Positions 7,567 to 15,652 of a stretch of 64,000 nucleotides of DNA are shown in pieces. The first letter of the stretch is position 1; every line of letters starts with the position of its first letter. The DNA comes from ASV31 sp965229765. Its GTDB lineage: Bacteria; Pseudomonadota; Alphaproteobacteria; Rhodobacterales; Rhodobacteraceae. The stretch spans positions 1,240,001-1,304,000 of the forward strand of contig CBDDJT010000004.1 of assembly GCA_965229765.1 (NCBI GenBank), given 5' to 3'. A program made the translations under genes and the position numbers. A model generated the notes under the pieces. That model did no database searches, was not told the origin of the DNA, and saw only the letters and a program-made list of their open reading frames with translations.

Positions 7567-9630
7567 CCCGGCGCATCATCGGCGTGGACGTGGGCGGCAC
7601 GTTCACCGACGTCTTCTCGCTAGACCTCGACACCGGGCAGGCCGGTGTCGCCAAGGTGCCCACGACCCGGCCGGACCAGTCCGGCGGCTTCCTTGCCGGG
7701 ATCCGCGCGCAGGTGGGCGACCTTTCGGACATCGTCACGGTGGTCCACGGCACCACCGCCGGCACCAACGCCCTGCTCGAACGCAAGGGGGCCAGGATCG
7801 GCGTCATCACCACGGCGGGCTTCCGTGACGTGCTGGAAATGCGCCGCCGCGACCGTCCCCGCACCTGGGGCCTGCGCGGCGACTTCACCCCCATCGTGCC
7901 GCGCGCCCTTCGCCTCGAAGTGCCCGAACGCACGCTGGCCGATGGCACCGTTGAAACCCCTGTCGATATCGACGCCGTGCGCGACGCCGCGCGCAAGCTG
8001 TTGGCGCAGGGGTGCGAGGCCGCCGTCGTGATCTTCATCAACGCCTTCGCCAATCCCGCGAACGAGGCCGCCGCCGTCGCCGCCGTGCGCGACATCTGGC
8101 CGACGCCCCATGTCGCGGCCTCGTCGGAAATCCTGCCAGAGATCCGCGAATACGAACGCTTCTCGACCACGGCGCTGAACGGCTACCTTCAGCCAGAGGT
8201 GGCGGGCTACCTCGACCGGCTGGGTACCGCGCTGAAGGACGGCGGGTTCGCGGGCGAATTCATGATCGTGCAGTCGAACGGTGGCGTCATGTCGGTGGAC
8301 ACCGCCTGCCGCCTGCCGGTGCGCACCGCGCTCTCTGGCCCCGCCGCGGGCGTGATCGCCGCGGGCCACATCGCCGAGGCCGCGGGCTTTCCCAACGTCA
8401 TCACCGGCGACATGGGCGGCACCAGCTTCGACGTGTCGCTGATCGCCGACGGCCACACGGTGCTGTCGCCCCAGACCTCCATAGACTTCGGCCTTGTCGT
8501 GCGCACCCCGATGATCGAGATCGCGACCATCGGCGCGGGTGGCGGCTCCATCGCCAGCGTCGATGCGGGCGGGCTCCTGCAGATCGGGCCGGAAAGCGCG
8601 GGCTCCACGCCCGGGCCGGTGGCCTATGGCCGGGGCAACGACCGGCCCACCGTGACGGATGCCAACATCGTGCTGGGCCGGATCGACCCGACCCGGCCCA
8701 TCGGCGACGGTCTGGGTGCGCTCGACCTCGAGGCCGCCAAGGCCGCCATCGCGCGCCATGTGGGCGAGCCGCTGAACCTTGACGTGATGGACGCGGCCGA
8801 GGCCATCGTGCGCGTGGCGAACTCGCGCATGGCCGGCGCGATCCGGCTGGTGTCCATCGAACGCGGCTTCGACCCCGAACGCTTTGCCTTCATGCCCTTC
8901 GGCGGCGGCGGCGCGCTTCATGCGGGCGCGATGATCGAAGAGGTCGGCATCGGCCGCGCGCTGGTGCCCCGCTATCCCGGCGTGACCAGCGCGCTGGGCT
9001 GCGTCATCGCCGACATGCGGCAGGATTTCGTCCAGACCAGTGGGCGCTATGCTGGCGGGCGCCGACCTTGCCGCGCTGACCGCCCAGATGCAGGACCACC
9101 ACGATCAGGGGCAGGCGGAGCTTGACGCCTCGGGCTCCGTGTTCGAGGCGCGCATGGCCCGGTTCGAACTCGACATGGCCTATCTCGGCCAGACCCACAC
9201 CGTTGCCGTGCCGCTGTCGGTCACCGTAACGGCTGGCATCGTCCAGCCGGTAACGCACGACGACATCCAGCAGGCGTTCGAGACCACCTATCGCGGCCTC
9301 TACAACCGGCTTCTCAGGAACCCGATCCGCATCCTCAACCTGCGCTCGGCCGTCATCGGCACGCGGCCAAAGTTCGACCTGTCCAGCCTTGCCCCCGGCC
9401 CCGAGGCCAGTATCGAGGCCGCCGCCAACGGCGCGCGCCCGGTCTATGTCGGCGGCGCGTGGCATCAGGCACAGGTCTGGTCGCGGCTGGCGCTTCCGGT
9501 GGGCGCGCTGATCGACGGGCCGGCCATACTGGAACAGCCCGACGCCACGATCTTCGTCGAGCCCTGGCTGACCGCGCGGGTGGACGCCAACGGCAATATC
9601 CTGATCGAGCGCAAGGAGGCCCGGCCATGA
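7563..9630 (+). pseudogene. Hydantoinase/oxoprolinase family A subunit (HyuA), one frameshift
   Basis: ATP-binding A subunit of the cyclic-amide hydrolase. The first frame begins GVDVGGTFTDVFSLD, an acetate/sugar-kinase-like phosphate loop, and reads through HGTTAGTNALLERKGA, GDMGGTSFDVSLI and PFGGGGALHAG. Just after ADMRQDFVQT the frame is lost; the C-terminal part (from about AGADLAALTAQMQDHHDQG to NILIERKEARP) continues in the next frame. A single extra base at or near 9039 (ACC-A-GTG) explains it; without it the protein would be about 688 aa, normal for HyuA. No other lesion is visible. It may be a sequencing error rather than a dead gene. ATGA overlaps join it to hyuB and to the next gene. 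Confidence 0.88.
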
Positions 9631-10242
9631 CCGCCCCCGCCCCCATCGACCCGGCGCGCACCGCCGTCCTGACCATCGACCTTCAAAACGATTTCCTGCA
9701 CCGCGATGGCGCCTATGGGCGCGCGGGTCTGGGCAATGCCACGCTGGCCGCGCTGCCGGGCAAGGTGGCGCCGGTGATCGAGGCCCTGCGCGCGCGCGGC
9801 GGCACCTATGTCTCGGCCCAGTTCACGCTGGTGCCCGGCCCCGGCGGCGCCCCCCTGATCGCGCCGCACCTGAAGGAGCTGCGCCCCTTCCTGACCAACG
9901 GCGATTTCGCCCCCGGCGCGTGGGGTCACACGCTGGTCGACGCCCTTCGCGCCGATTACACGGTGGAAAAGGTGGGCCTATTCCGCCTTCTACCAGACCC
10001 GGCTCGACTACATCCAGAAATACCTTGGCATCGACACCCTGATCGTCGGCGGCATCGTGACGAACGGCGGCGTGGCGACCGCGGTGCGCGACGCGCACAT
10101 GCGCAACTACCGCACCATCCTGTTGTCGGACGGCTCTGGCGCCTTCAAGCCAGAGGTGCATCAGGCCACGCTGATCTCGCTCGGCTCGGTCACGCAGGTC
10201 GAAACCTGCGACAGCGTCCTTGCGCTGGAGGGGCTGGCATGA
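9627..10242 (+). pseudogene. Isochorismatase-like hydrolase, one frameshift
   Basis: Isochorismatase-superfamily hydrolase of about 204 aa once one extra C at 9977/9978 is ignored. The N-terminal half shows AVLTIDLQNDFLHRDGAYGR with the conserved Asp, and VEKVG with the conserved Lys. The C-terminal half, in the shifted frame, continues YSAFYQTRLDYIQKYLGIDT, then TNGGVATAVRDAHMRNY. At the position where amidases of this superfamily carry the nucleophilic Cys (usually TN-x-C) the sequence has Gly, as in true isochorismatases. Position after hyuBA suggests it acts on the ring-opened product. It overlaps hyuA and the next gene by ATGA. Confidence 0.83.
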
Positions 10243-11107
10243 CCTTGCGCGCGCGCCTCTCCCGCCCCGAGATACTGGTCGCCCCCGGCATCTATGACGG
10301 GCTGACCGCCGCGCTGGCAGCAGACGCCGGGTTCGAGGCGCTGTATCTCTCGGGCGCCGCCGTCGCCTACACCCGTCTTGGCCGCCCCGACATCGGCCTG
10401 ACCACCATGACCAGAGATGGCCGACACGCTGGCGCTGATCCGCGACCGGGTGGACCTGCCCATCGTGATCGACGCGGACAACGGCTTTGGCAATGCGCTC
10501 AATGCCCAGCGCACCATGCGCGCCTATGAACGCGCCGGGGCGAACGCCCTTCAGGTCGAGGATCAGGGATACCCCAAGCGCTGCGGCCACCTGTCCGACA
10601 AGACCCTGATCCCCAAGGCAGAGATGGCGGGCAAGATCCGCGCCATGGGCCGATGCGCGCGCCAGCGACGAAACGCTCATCATCGCGCGCACCGACGCCA
10701 TCGCGGTAGAAGGCTTCGACGCCGCGCTCGACCGGGCCGCCGCCTATGTCGAGGCCGGGGCGGATGTCCTCTTCGTCGAGGCCCCGCGCACGCGAGAGCA
10801 GATGCAGACCATCACCGGCCGCTTCGCAGACCGCGTGCCCCTGATGGCCAACATGGTCGAGGGCGGGCTGACCCCCGTCACCGGCGCGGCCGACCTCGAA
10901 AGCCTTGGCTTTTCGCTGGTGATCTTTCCCGGCGGCATCGTCCGGGCGCTGGCCCGCACCGCAAGGGACTATTACCAGAACCTGCGACAGGCCGGCTCGA
11001 ACGCGGCGTTCGCCGATCGGATGTTCGATTTCGACGGCCTGAACGCCACCATCGGCACGCCCGAGCTGCTGGCCGCCGGGCGCCGCTATGACGGCGGGCA
11101 AGACTGA
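10239..11107 (+). pseudogene. Isocitrate lyase/PEP mutase family lyase, two frameshifts
   Basis: TIM-barrel carbon-carbon lyase of the ICL/PEP-mutase superfamily, which includes methylisocitrate lyase, 2,3-dimethylmalate lyase and oxaloacetate hydrolases. Visible blocks are APGIYDGLTAALAADAGFEA, PIVIDADNGFGNA with metal-binding acidic residues, EDQGYPKRCGH with the diagnostic KRCGH catalytic loop, and IIARTDAIAVEGFDAALDRA. The reading frame changes twice: one extra A near 10413 (ACC-A-GAG) and one extra G near 10647-10649. Corrected, the product is about 288 aa, normal for the family. Beside a LeuC/LeuD pair, a dimethylmalate- or methylisocitrate-like cleavage to pyruvate plus a short acid is an attractive inference. 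Confidence 0.85.
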
Positions 11108-11108
11108 C

Positions 11109-12491
11109 ATGCCCGTCGCACCGCCGCCCGCCGGGGGATATCCCCTGACCGTGGACACGCTGGTGATCGGCGCCGGGGCCTGCGGGCTCATTGCCGCGCT
11201 TTCGGGCGGCAGAGGCAGGGCAAGAGGTGCTGGTGCTGGAACGTGACGCCGTTCCGTCGGGGTCCACGGCGCTGTCTGCGGGGCTGATCCCCGCCGCCGG
11301 AACGGCGCAGCAGGCCGCCGCCGGCGTCATGGACACGCCCGCCACCTTCGCCGCAGACATCCCAGCGCAAGGCCCATGACGAGGCCGATCCGGCGCTGGT
11401 CGCCACCCTGACCGGCGCCGCGCCAGAGGTCATCGGCTGGATGACAGACACGCTGGGCCTGCCGCTGACGCTCGTGACCGATTTCGACTATCCCGGCCAT
11501 TCGCACCGCCGGATGCACGGGCTGCCCGAACGCTCGGGCGCGGCGCTGATCGACCGCCTGCGCACGGCGGCCGAGGCGCGGCGACATCCCCATCATATGC
11601 GAGCGTACGGCCCACACTCTCTGCACCCGGGCCGGCGAGGTCACGGGCGTGATCGCCCGCCGCCCGGATGGCGAGGACGAGGCGATCGGCTGCCGCCGCC
11701 TGATCCTTGCCTGCAACGGCTATGGCGGCAACCGCGACCGCGTGGCCCGCCACATGCCGCAGATCGCGGATGCGATCTATTTCGGCCACACAGGAAACCA
11801 GGGCGATGCGCTCGACTGGGCCGAGGCGGCGGACCTGCGCACCGCGCAACTGGGCGCCTACCAGGGCCATGGCAACGTCGCCCACCCGCACGGCATCCTC
11901 ATCACCTGGGCCGTCATCATGGAAGGCGGCGTGCAGGTGAACGCAAAGGGCCAGCGCTTCTGGAACGAGGCGCAGGGCTATTCCGAGGCCGCCCGCGCCG
12001 TGATGGCGCAACCCGGCGGCGTGGCCTGGGCGATCTTCGATGACCGCATCGCCGGCATCGCCCGCCAGTTCGCCGATTTCCAGGCGGCAGAGGCGCAGGG
12101 CGCCATCCGCCGGGCCGACACGGTCGAGGGCCTCGCGCAGGCGCTGGGCCTGCCCGCCGACGCACTAGCCGAAACGCTGGCAGCGGCAGAGACCGCGCGC
12201 GGCGGCACGGACGCTTTCGGCCGCCGCTTTGCCGGCCTGCCGCCCCTGACCCCGCCCTATTGCGGGGTCAGGGTGACAGGGGCGCTGTTCCACACGCAGG
12301 GCGGGCTCGAAGTCACGGACGCGGCCAACGCGATCCGCGCCGATGGCATGCCGATGCAAAGCCTTTTCGCCGCCGGCGGCGCGGCGGTGGGCGTCTCTGG
12401 CAGCGGCGACGCGGGGTATCTGTCGGGCAACGGGCTTCTGTCGGCGGTGGTCCTGGGGCGCATCGCCGGGCGCCAGCCGCTGCCCGGCTGA
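11109..12491 (+). pseudogene. FAD-dependent reductase/dehydrogenase (FAD_binding_2 family), three frameshifts
   Basis: Flavoprotein of the fumarate reductase/3-ketosteroid dehydrogenase superfamily, about 460 aa after correction. The N-terminus shows the dinucleotide-binding motif VIGAGACGLIAAL; the C-terminus shows ALFHTQGGLEVTDAANAIRA and SGSGDAGYLSGNGLLSAV, typical of FAD_binding_2 enzymes. Three single-base insertions break the frame: an extra G near 11205, an extra C near 11362, and an extra base near 11579-11582. The sequence is otherwise free of in-frame stops. It begins one base after the lyase stop and ends the rightward operon at a palindrome array. Reduction or desaturation of an acyl double bond in the same pathway is likely. 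Confidence 0.85.
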
Positions 12492-12503
12492 CCCGGCGCG
12501 GGA

Positions 12504-12596
12504 AAGGCGCTTCGAAGCGCCTTCACCACGCGATTTCGAAATCGCGTGCCAAGCGGCTTTCAAGCCGCTTGCGCCAAGCCGCTTCGAAGCGGCTTG
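12504..12596. repeat. Array of four tandem palindromes (copy 1)
   Basis: Four different palindromes follow each other with centres at about 12513, 12537, 12560 and 12585, a period of 23-25 bases. Arms read AAGGCGCTTC, CACGCGATTTC, AAGCGGCTT and CAAGCCGCTTC, each followed by its reverse complement; three are perfect and the third has a two-base centre. The array fills the gap between convergent genes (FAD reductase and racemase-like), so it could terminate transcription both ways. No U-run follows. A second array of the same design lies at 30557-30646. Confidence 0.85.
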
Positions 12597-12601
12597 CCCG
12601 C

Positions 12602-13375
12602 TTACAACCCCTTTGGGTTCTCCATGAACTCGGCAATGATCTCGGGTGGGGCCTTGGCGTATTCCCCCGTCCGGCTGACGCCCAGCCCGGTCAGTCGCCG
12701 CAGCTTCACCGCCACCTCGGCCTGCTTCAGCACGATGGGAATACCGTTGATCACCGTGGCCTCGCCCACCCGGTGCCCCATGATCGCCGAGAAAAGAAGC
12801 ATCGGGATGCCCCCGCCGGGGATCAGCACCTCGATCCCCCGCTCCACAAGCGGGCGCGCCTGCTCCTCGAACAGCCGCACCACCTCGGCCAGCTTGTCCG
12901 CGTCGTCGAAGGCCGCAAGGATCTGCCCCGGCTCGAACTGCATGGCGTCAATGCCGATGATCCGCTCGGCCAGACCGTACTTGCGCAGCTGGTGATGGAA
13001 CCACGGGATGAAGCGGGTGTTGATCGTCACGATCCCGATCCGCTGCCCGAGGCTCAGCGCCTGCAGCATCGTCGCCTCGCCCAATCCCACCACCGGGATG
13101 TCCACCACCGTCCGCGCCTCGTACAGGCCCGCATCCTGGAAATGGCCGACGACGAAGGCGTCGTAGCCCTCGCGTTCGGCCCGGACCGCGTTGCAGATCA
13201 CCTCGCGCCCGCAGCGGTATTCCACGATCGGGTGGGCATAGTTGTCATAGGGCGTGATACCGTGGACCACGATCTCGGTCCCCGGATCGGCCATCGCCGC
13301 CAGATGGGCCCGCAGGTGCCGCCAGTAATCGGCGCCGTTCTCTTCATCGACGAAGCTTTGATACCAGATGCGCAT
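12602..13375 (-). CDS. Asp/Glu/hydantoin racemase-like protein lacking the catalytic cysteines
   Basis: Protein of 257 aa with the two-lobed Asp/Glu racemase superfamily pattern; the ATG at 13375 follows GGGAGGG at good spacing. The first conserved block reads DAFVVGHFQDAGLYEAR and the second IEVLIPGGGIPMLLF. In hydantoin and aspartate racemases and in maleate isomerase these blocks carry the two catalytic cysteines (typically C-F-x-D-P-G-L and L-G-C-x-G-M); here they are His and Gly. The only nearby Cys residues are in YRCGREVICN, at a different site. It faces the FAD gene across the palindrome array. It probably serves the same pathway, but not by the standard two-cysteine racemase mechanism. 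Confidence 0.8.
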   Translation of the reverse strand: MRIWYQSFVDEENGADYWRHLRAHLAAMADPGTEIVVHGITPYDNYAHPIVEYRCGREVICNAVRAEREGYDAFVVGHFQDAGLYEARTVVDIPVVGLGEATMLQALSLGQRIGIVTINTRFIPWFHHQLRKYGLAERIIGIDAMQFEPGQILAAFDDADKLAEVVRLFEEQARPLVERGIEVLIPGGGIPMLLFSAIMGHRVGEATVINGIPIVLKQAEVAVKLRRLTGLGVSRTGEYAKAPPEIIAEFMENPKGL

Positions 13376-13492
13376 GCCGCCCTCCCTGTCCTGTGGCCCG
13401 ATCATCGCCGCCGCCCCGGCGGTGTCAACGCGCCCCGGCTTGACAGCGCCGCGCCCGCGCCGAATGGTCCGGGGACGCAAGGGAGGGCCGCG

Positions 13493-14143
13493 ATGCTCTG
13501 GACGCTCGAATTCACCGCCGCCGCGCCGCTGGCCGATCCGCTGGCGGCGGCGCAGGCGCTGACCGCCGTGCCGGGGCTGGCCGCGCTCGACGCCTATACG
13601 CCCGCGCGGGGCGAGGGCGACGATCCCCTGAACCCGGCAGAGGTGCCGCCCGCCCTTGTCGCGATCCTCGGCTTCCCCGACGAGGCCACGCTGCGCGCCG
13701 CCGTCGCCGCCCCTGAAACCGCCGCCGCCGCGCCCCCCGGCGCCACCAGCGCCGCCTTTCGCCGCCACCATTACCCGGTGGCCGACGGCCCCGGCTGGCC
13801 GCTTGCCGCGCCCGTCTCCTACCTCGTCCGCTACGACCTGCCCGCCAGCGACGTGGCTGCGTTTCAGTCGGTCTACATGGCCTCGCACCCCTCGGTGCAG
13901 GCCCGCCTGCCGGGCATCCGCAGCATCCTTTGCGACGTGCCCCTGCCGGACCTGACCGTACCCGGGACCGCCAACGCGAACTGGCTGATGGGCAACGAGG
14001 TCGTCTTCGACAGCGCCGAAGCCTTCGCCGCCGCCATGCGCTCGCCCGCGCGGCACGAGTTGCGCGCGCATATGGCCGATTTCCCGCCCTTTTCCGGTAT
14101 CAACCACCATCACCTGATGGACCGCAGCAGGATCCTGCCATGA
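13493..14143 (+). CDS. EthD-like dimeric alpha-beta barrel protein
   Basis: Protein of 216 aa preceded by GGGAGGG at its ATG. The second half (about residues 105-200) resembles EthD-like ferredoxin-fold domains: VSYLVRYDLPASDVAAFQSVYMASHPSVQARLPGI, then a core ending in NEVVFDSAEAFAAAMRSP and PPFSGINHHHL. The first half (1-100) may be a second diverged repeat of the same fold, with FTAAAPLADPLAAAQAL and ILGFPDEATLRAAVAAPE in matching places. EthD-like proteins often accompany degradation pathways and bind small ligands without known catalysis. It overlaps the quinone oxidoreductase gene by ATGA. Function in this cluster is unknown. Confidence 0.7.
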   Translation: MLWTLEFTAAAPLADPLAAAQALTAVPGLAALDAYTPARGEGDDPLNPAEVPPALVAILGFPDEATLRAAVAAPETAAAAPPGATSAAFRRHHYPVADGPGWPLAAPVSYLVRYDLPASDVAAFQSVYMASHPSVQARLPGIRSILCDVPLPDLTVPGTANANWLMGNEVVFDSAEAFAAAMRSPARHELRAHMADFPPFSGINHHHLMDRSRILP

Positions 14144-15054
14144 AGGCCGTGGAATTCGACCGCTTCGGCGGGTCCGAGGTTCTGGCGCTTTTAGACCGCC
14201 CCGCGCCTATGCCCGGCCCCGGGGAAATCGCCATCGACGTGCACGCCGTCAGCGTGAACCCCGTCGATGCCAAGGTGCGTGCGGGCATGATCCCGCAGCT
14301 TGCGGCAGCGCTGCCCATGGGCACGGGCCGCGACGGCGCGGGCATTGTCACCGCGCTGGGCGAGGGCGTGCCACAGGACTGGCTGGGCCGCCCCGTGGCC
14401 TTTCTCGCCGCGCGGGGGCAGGGGGCCTGGGCCGACACCGTGGCTGTTCCGCTGGCCAACGCCGCGCCGGTGCCGGGCGGTCTCGACATGGCCACCGCCG
14501 CCGCCCTGCCGCTGGCGGGTGTCAGCGCCTGGATCGGCCTGGTGGAGACCGGCGGCGTGGCGCCCGGCATGTCCGTCCTGATCCAGGCCGCGGCGGGCGG
14601 CATCGGACACCTTGCCGTACAAATCGCCCGCGCGCGCGGCGCGCAGGTCTGGGGCACCTGTTCCAGCCGAAACGCCGATTTCGTGGCCGGCCTTGGCGCC
14701 ACGCCGGTGCCCCATGACGCGCCCGCGCCCGACCTGCCGCCCATGGACATTGTGTTCGACCTGATGGGCGGGCCGCTTCATGCCGCGTGCTGCGCGATGC
14801 TGCGCCCCGGCGGGCATCTTGTCGCGCTGAACGCCGCGCCGTTTCAGGATGTCAGCGCCGAACATGGCGTCACCCTGACCATCCCCGGGATCGTTCCGGG
14901 CACCGGCGCGCTGGCCCATGTCCTCGGCCTTGTCGCCGCGGGCACCCTTCGGGTCGAGATCGCCGACACCCTGCCGTTTTCCGCCTACGCCGAGGCACAG
15001 GACCGCATCGCCACGGGCCGGACGCGCGGAAAGATCGTTCTGACCCTGAAATAA
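14140..15054 (+). CDS. Quinone oxidoreductase-like NAD(P)H-dependent reductase (MDR superfamily)
   Basis: Zinc-free medium-chain reductase, 304 aa. The N-terminal GroES-like domain starts MKAVEFDRFGGSEVLALLD and holds VHAVSVNPVDAKVRAG; the Rossmann domain has the nucleotide motif AAAGGIGHLAVQIARARGA, followed by GTCSSRNADFVAGLGA, and the end reads GRTRGKIVLTLK. Catalytic zinc ligands of alcohol dehydrogenases are absent, which fits quinone reductases and enoyl reductases. It is translationally coupled to the EthD-like gene. Reduction of an alpha,beta-unsaturated carbonyl intermediate is plausible; the substrate is not determined. Confidence 0.88.
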   Translation: MKAVEFDRFGGSEVLALLDRPAPMPGPGEIAIDVHAVSVNPVDAKVRAGMIPQLAAALPMGTGRDGAGIVTALGEGVPQDWLGRPVAFLAARGQGAWADTVAVPLANAAPVPGGLDMATAAALPLAGVSAWIGLVETGGVAPGMSVLIQAAAGGIGHLAVQIARARGAQVWGTCSSRNADFVAGLGATPVPHDAPAPDLPPMDIVFDLMGGPLHAACCAMLRPGGHLVALNAAPFQDVSAEHGVTLTIPGIVPGTGALAHVLGLVAAGTLRVEIADTLPFSAYAEAQDRIATGRTRGKIVLTLK

Positions 15055-15106
15055 TCGGCCCCGGCCCGCCAAGGATTGACGGGCGGGCCGCGTCCTACTC
15101 ATCGTG

Positions 15107-15652
15107 ATGCGCATGGAAACGCCGGACACGGACCTTGCCCGCGCCGCCGCGGCGGGTGATCGCGACGCCTTCGCGGCGCTTCTGGCGCGGCATTACGACG
15201 GGCTGTTCCGGCTGGCCTTTCGCCTGACGGGCAGCCGGGCCGAGGCAGAGGACCTGACGCAGGACATCTGCCTTGCCCTGCCCGGCAAGATCGCCGCCTT
15301 CCGGGGTGCGGCGCGGTTCACCACCTGGCTTTACCGCGTCGCGGTGAACGCCGCGCATGATCGCCGCCGCCGGCAAGCCAGCCACACCCGCGCGGCCGAC
15401 GGCTGGGGTGACTGGGAACTGGCCCGCCGTGCCGAGGCGGCCGAAACCGCCGATGGCCTCGACTGGCTGATGCAGGCGATGGCGGCCCTGCCCGAGGATC
15501 AGCGCGACACGCTGGCGCTGGTTCTGGACGGAGAGATGACACACGCCGAGATCGGCAGCGTGCTGGGCGTATCAGAGGGCACCGTCAGCTGGCGCGTGTC
15601 CGAGGCCCGCAAACGCCTGCGCGCGCTGCGCGAACAGGAGCAGGACACATGA
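15107..15652 (+). CDS. ECF-type RNA polymerase sigma factor
   Basis: Sigma-70 family, ECF group, about 181 aa. Region 2 is visible at about residues 10-75 (DRDAFAALLARHYDGLFRLAF, then AEDLTQDICLAL and FTTWLYRVAVNAAHD), and region 4 at about 120-172 (ALPEDQRDTLALVLDGEMTHAEIGSVLGVSEGTVSWRVSEARKRL read in two pieces). Starts at GTG 15104, ATG 15107 or ATG 15113 are all possible, with no clear ribosome site. The stop overlaps the VWA gene (ATGA). No conventional zinc-binding anti-sigma gene is adjacent, so the coupled membrane VWA protein is the likely partner. Confidence 0.9.
   Translation: MRMETPDTDLARAAAAGDRDAFAALLARHYDGLFRLAFRLTGSRAEAEDLTQDICLALPGKIAAFRGAARFTTWLYRVAVNAAHDRRRRQASHTRAADGWGDWELARRAEAAETADGLDWLMQAMAALPEDQRDTLALVLDGEMTHAEIGSVLGVSEGTVSWRVSEARKRLRALREQEQDT

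Noticed and set aside
9039..11585. Programmed ribosomal frameshifting in the hyuA-to-FAD genes
   Set aside because: Seven sites in four genes without a common slippery heptamer or downstream structure; insertions by error or decay explain the pattern better.
12504..12596. CRISPR array
   Set aside because: Units are palindromes of differing sequence with almost no spacer, and no cas genes are present.
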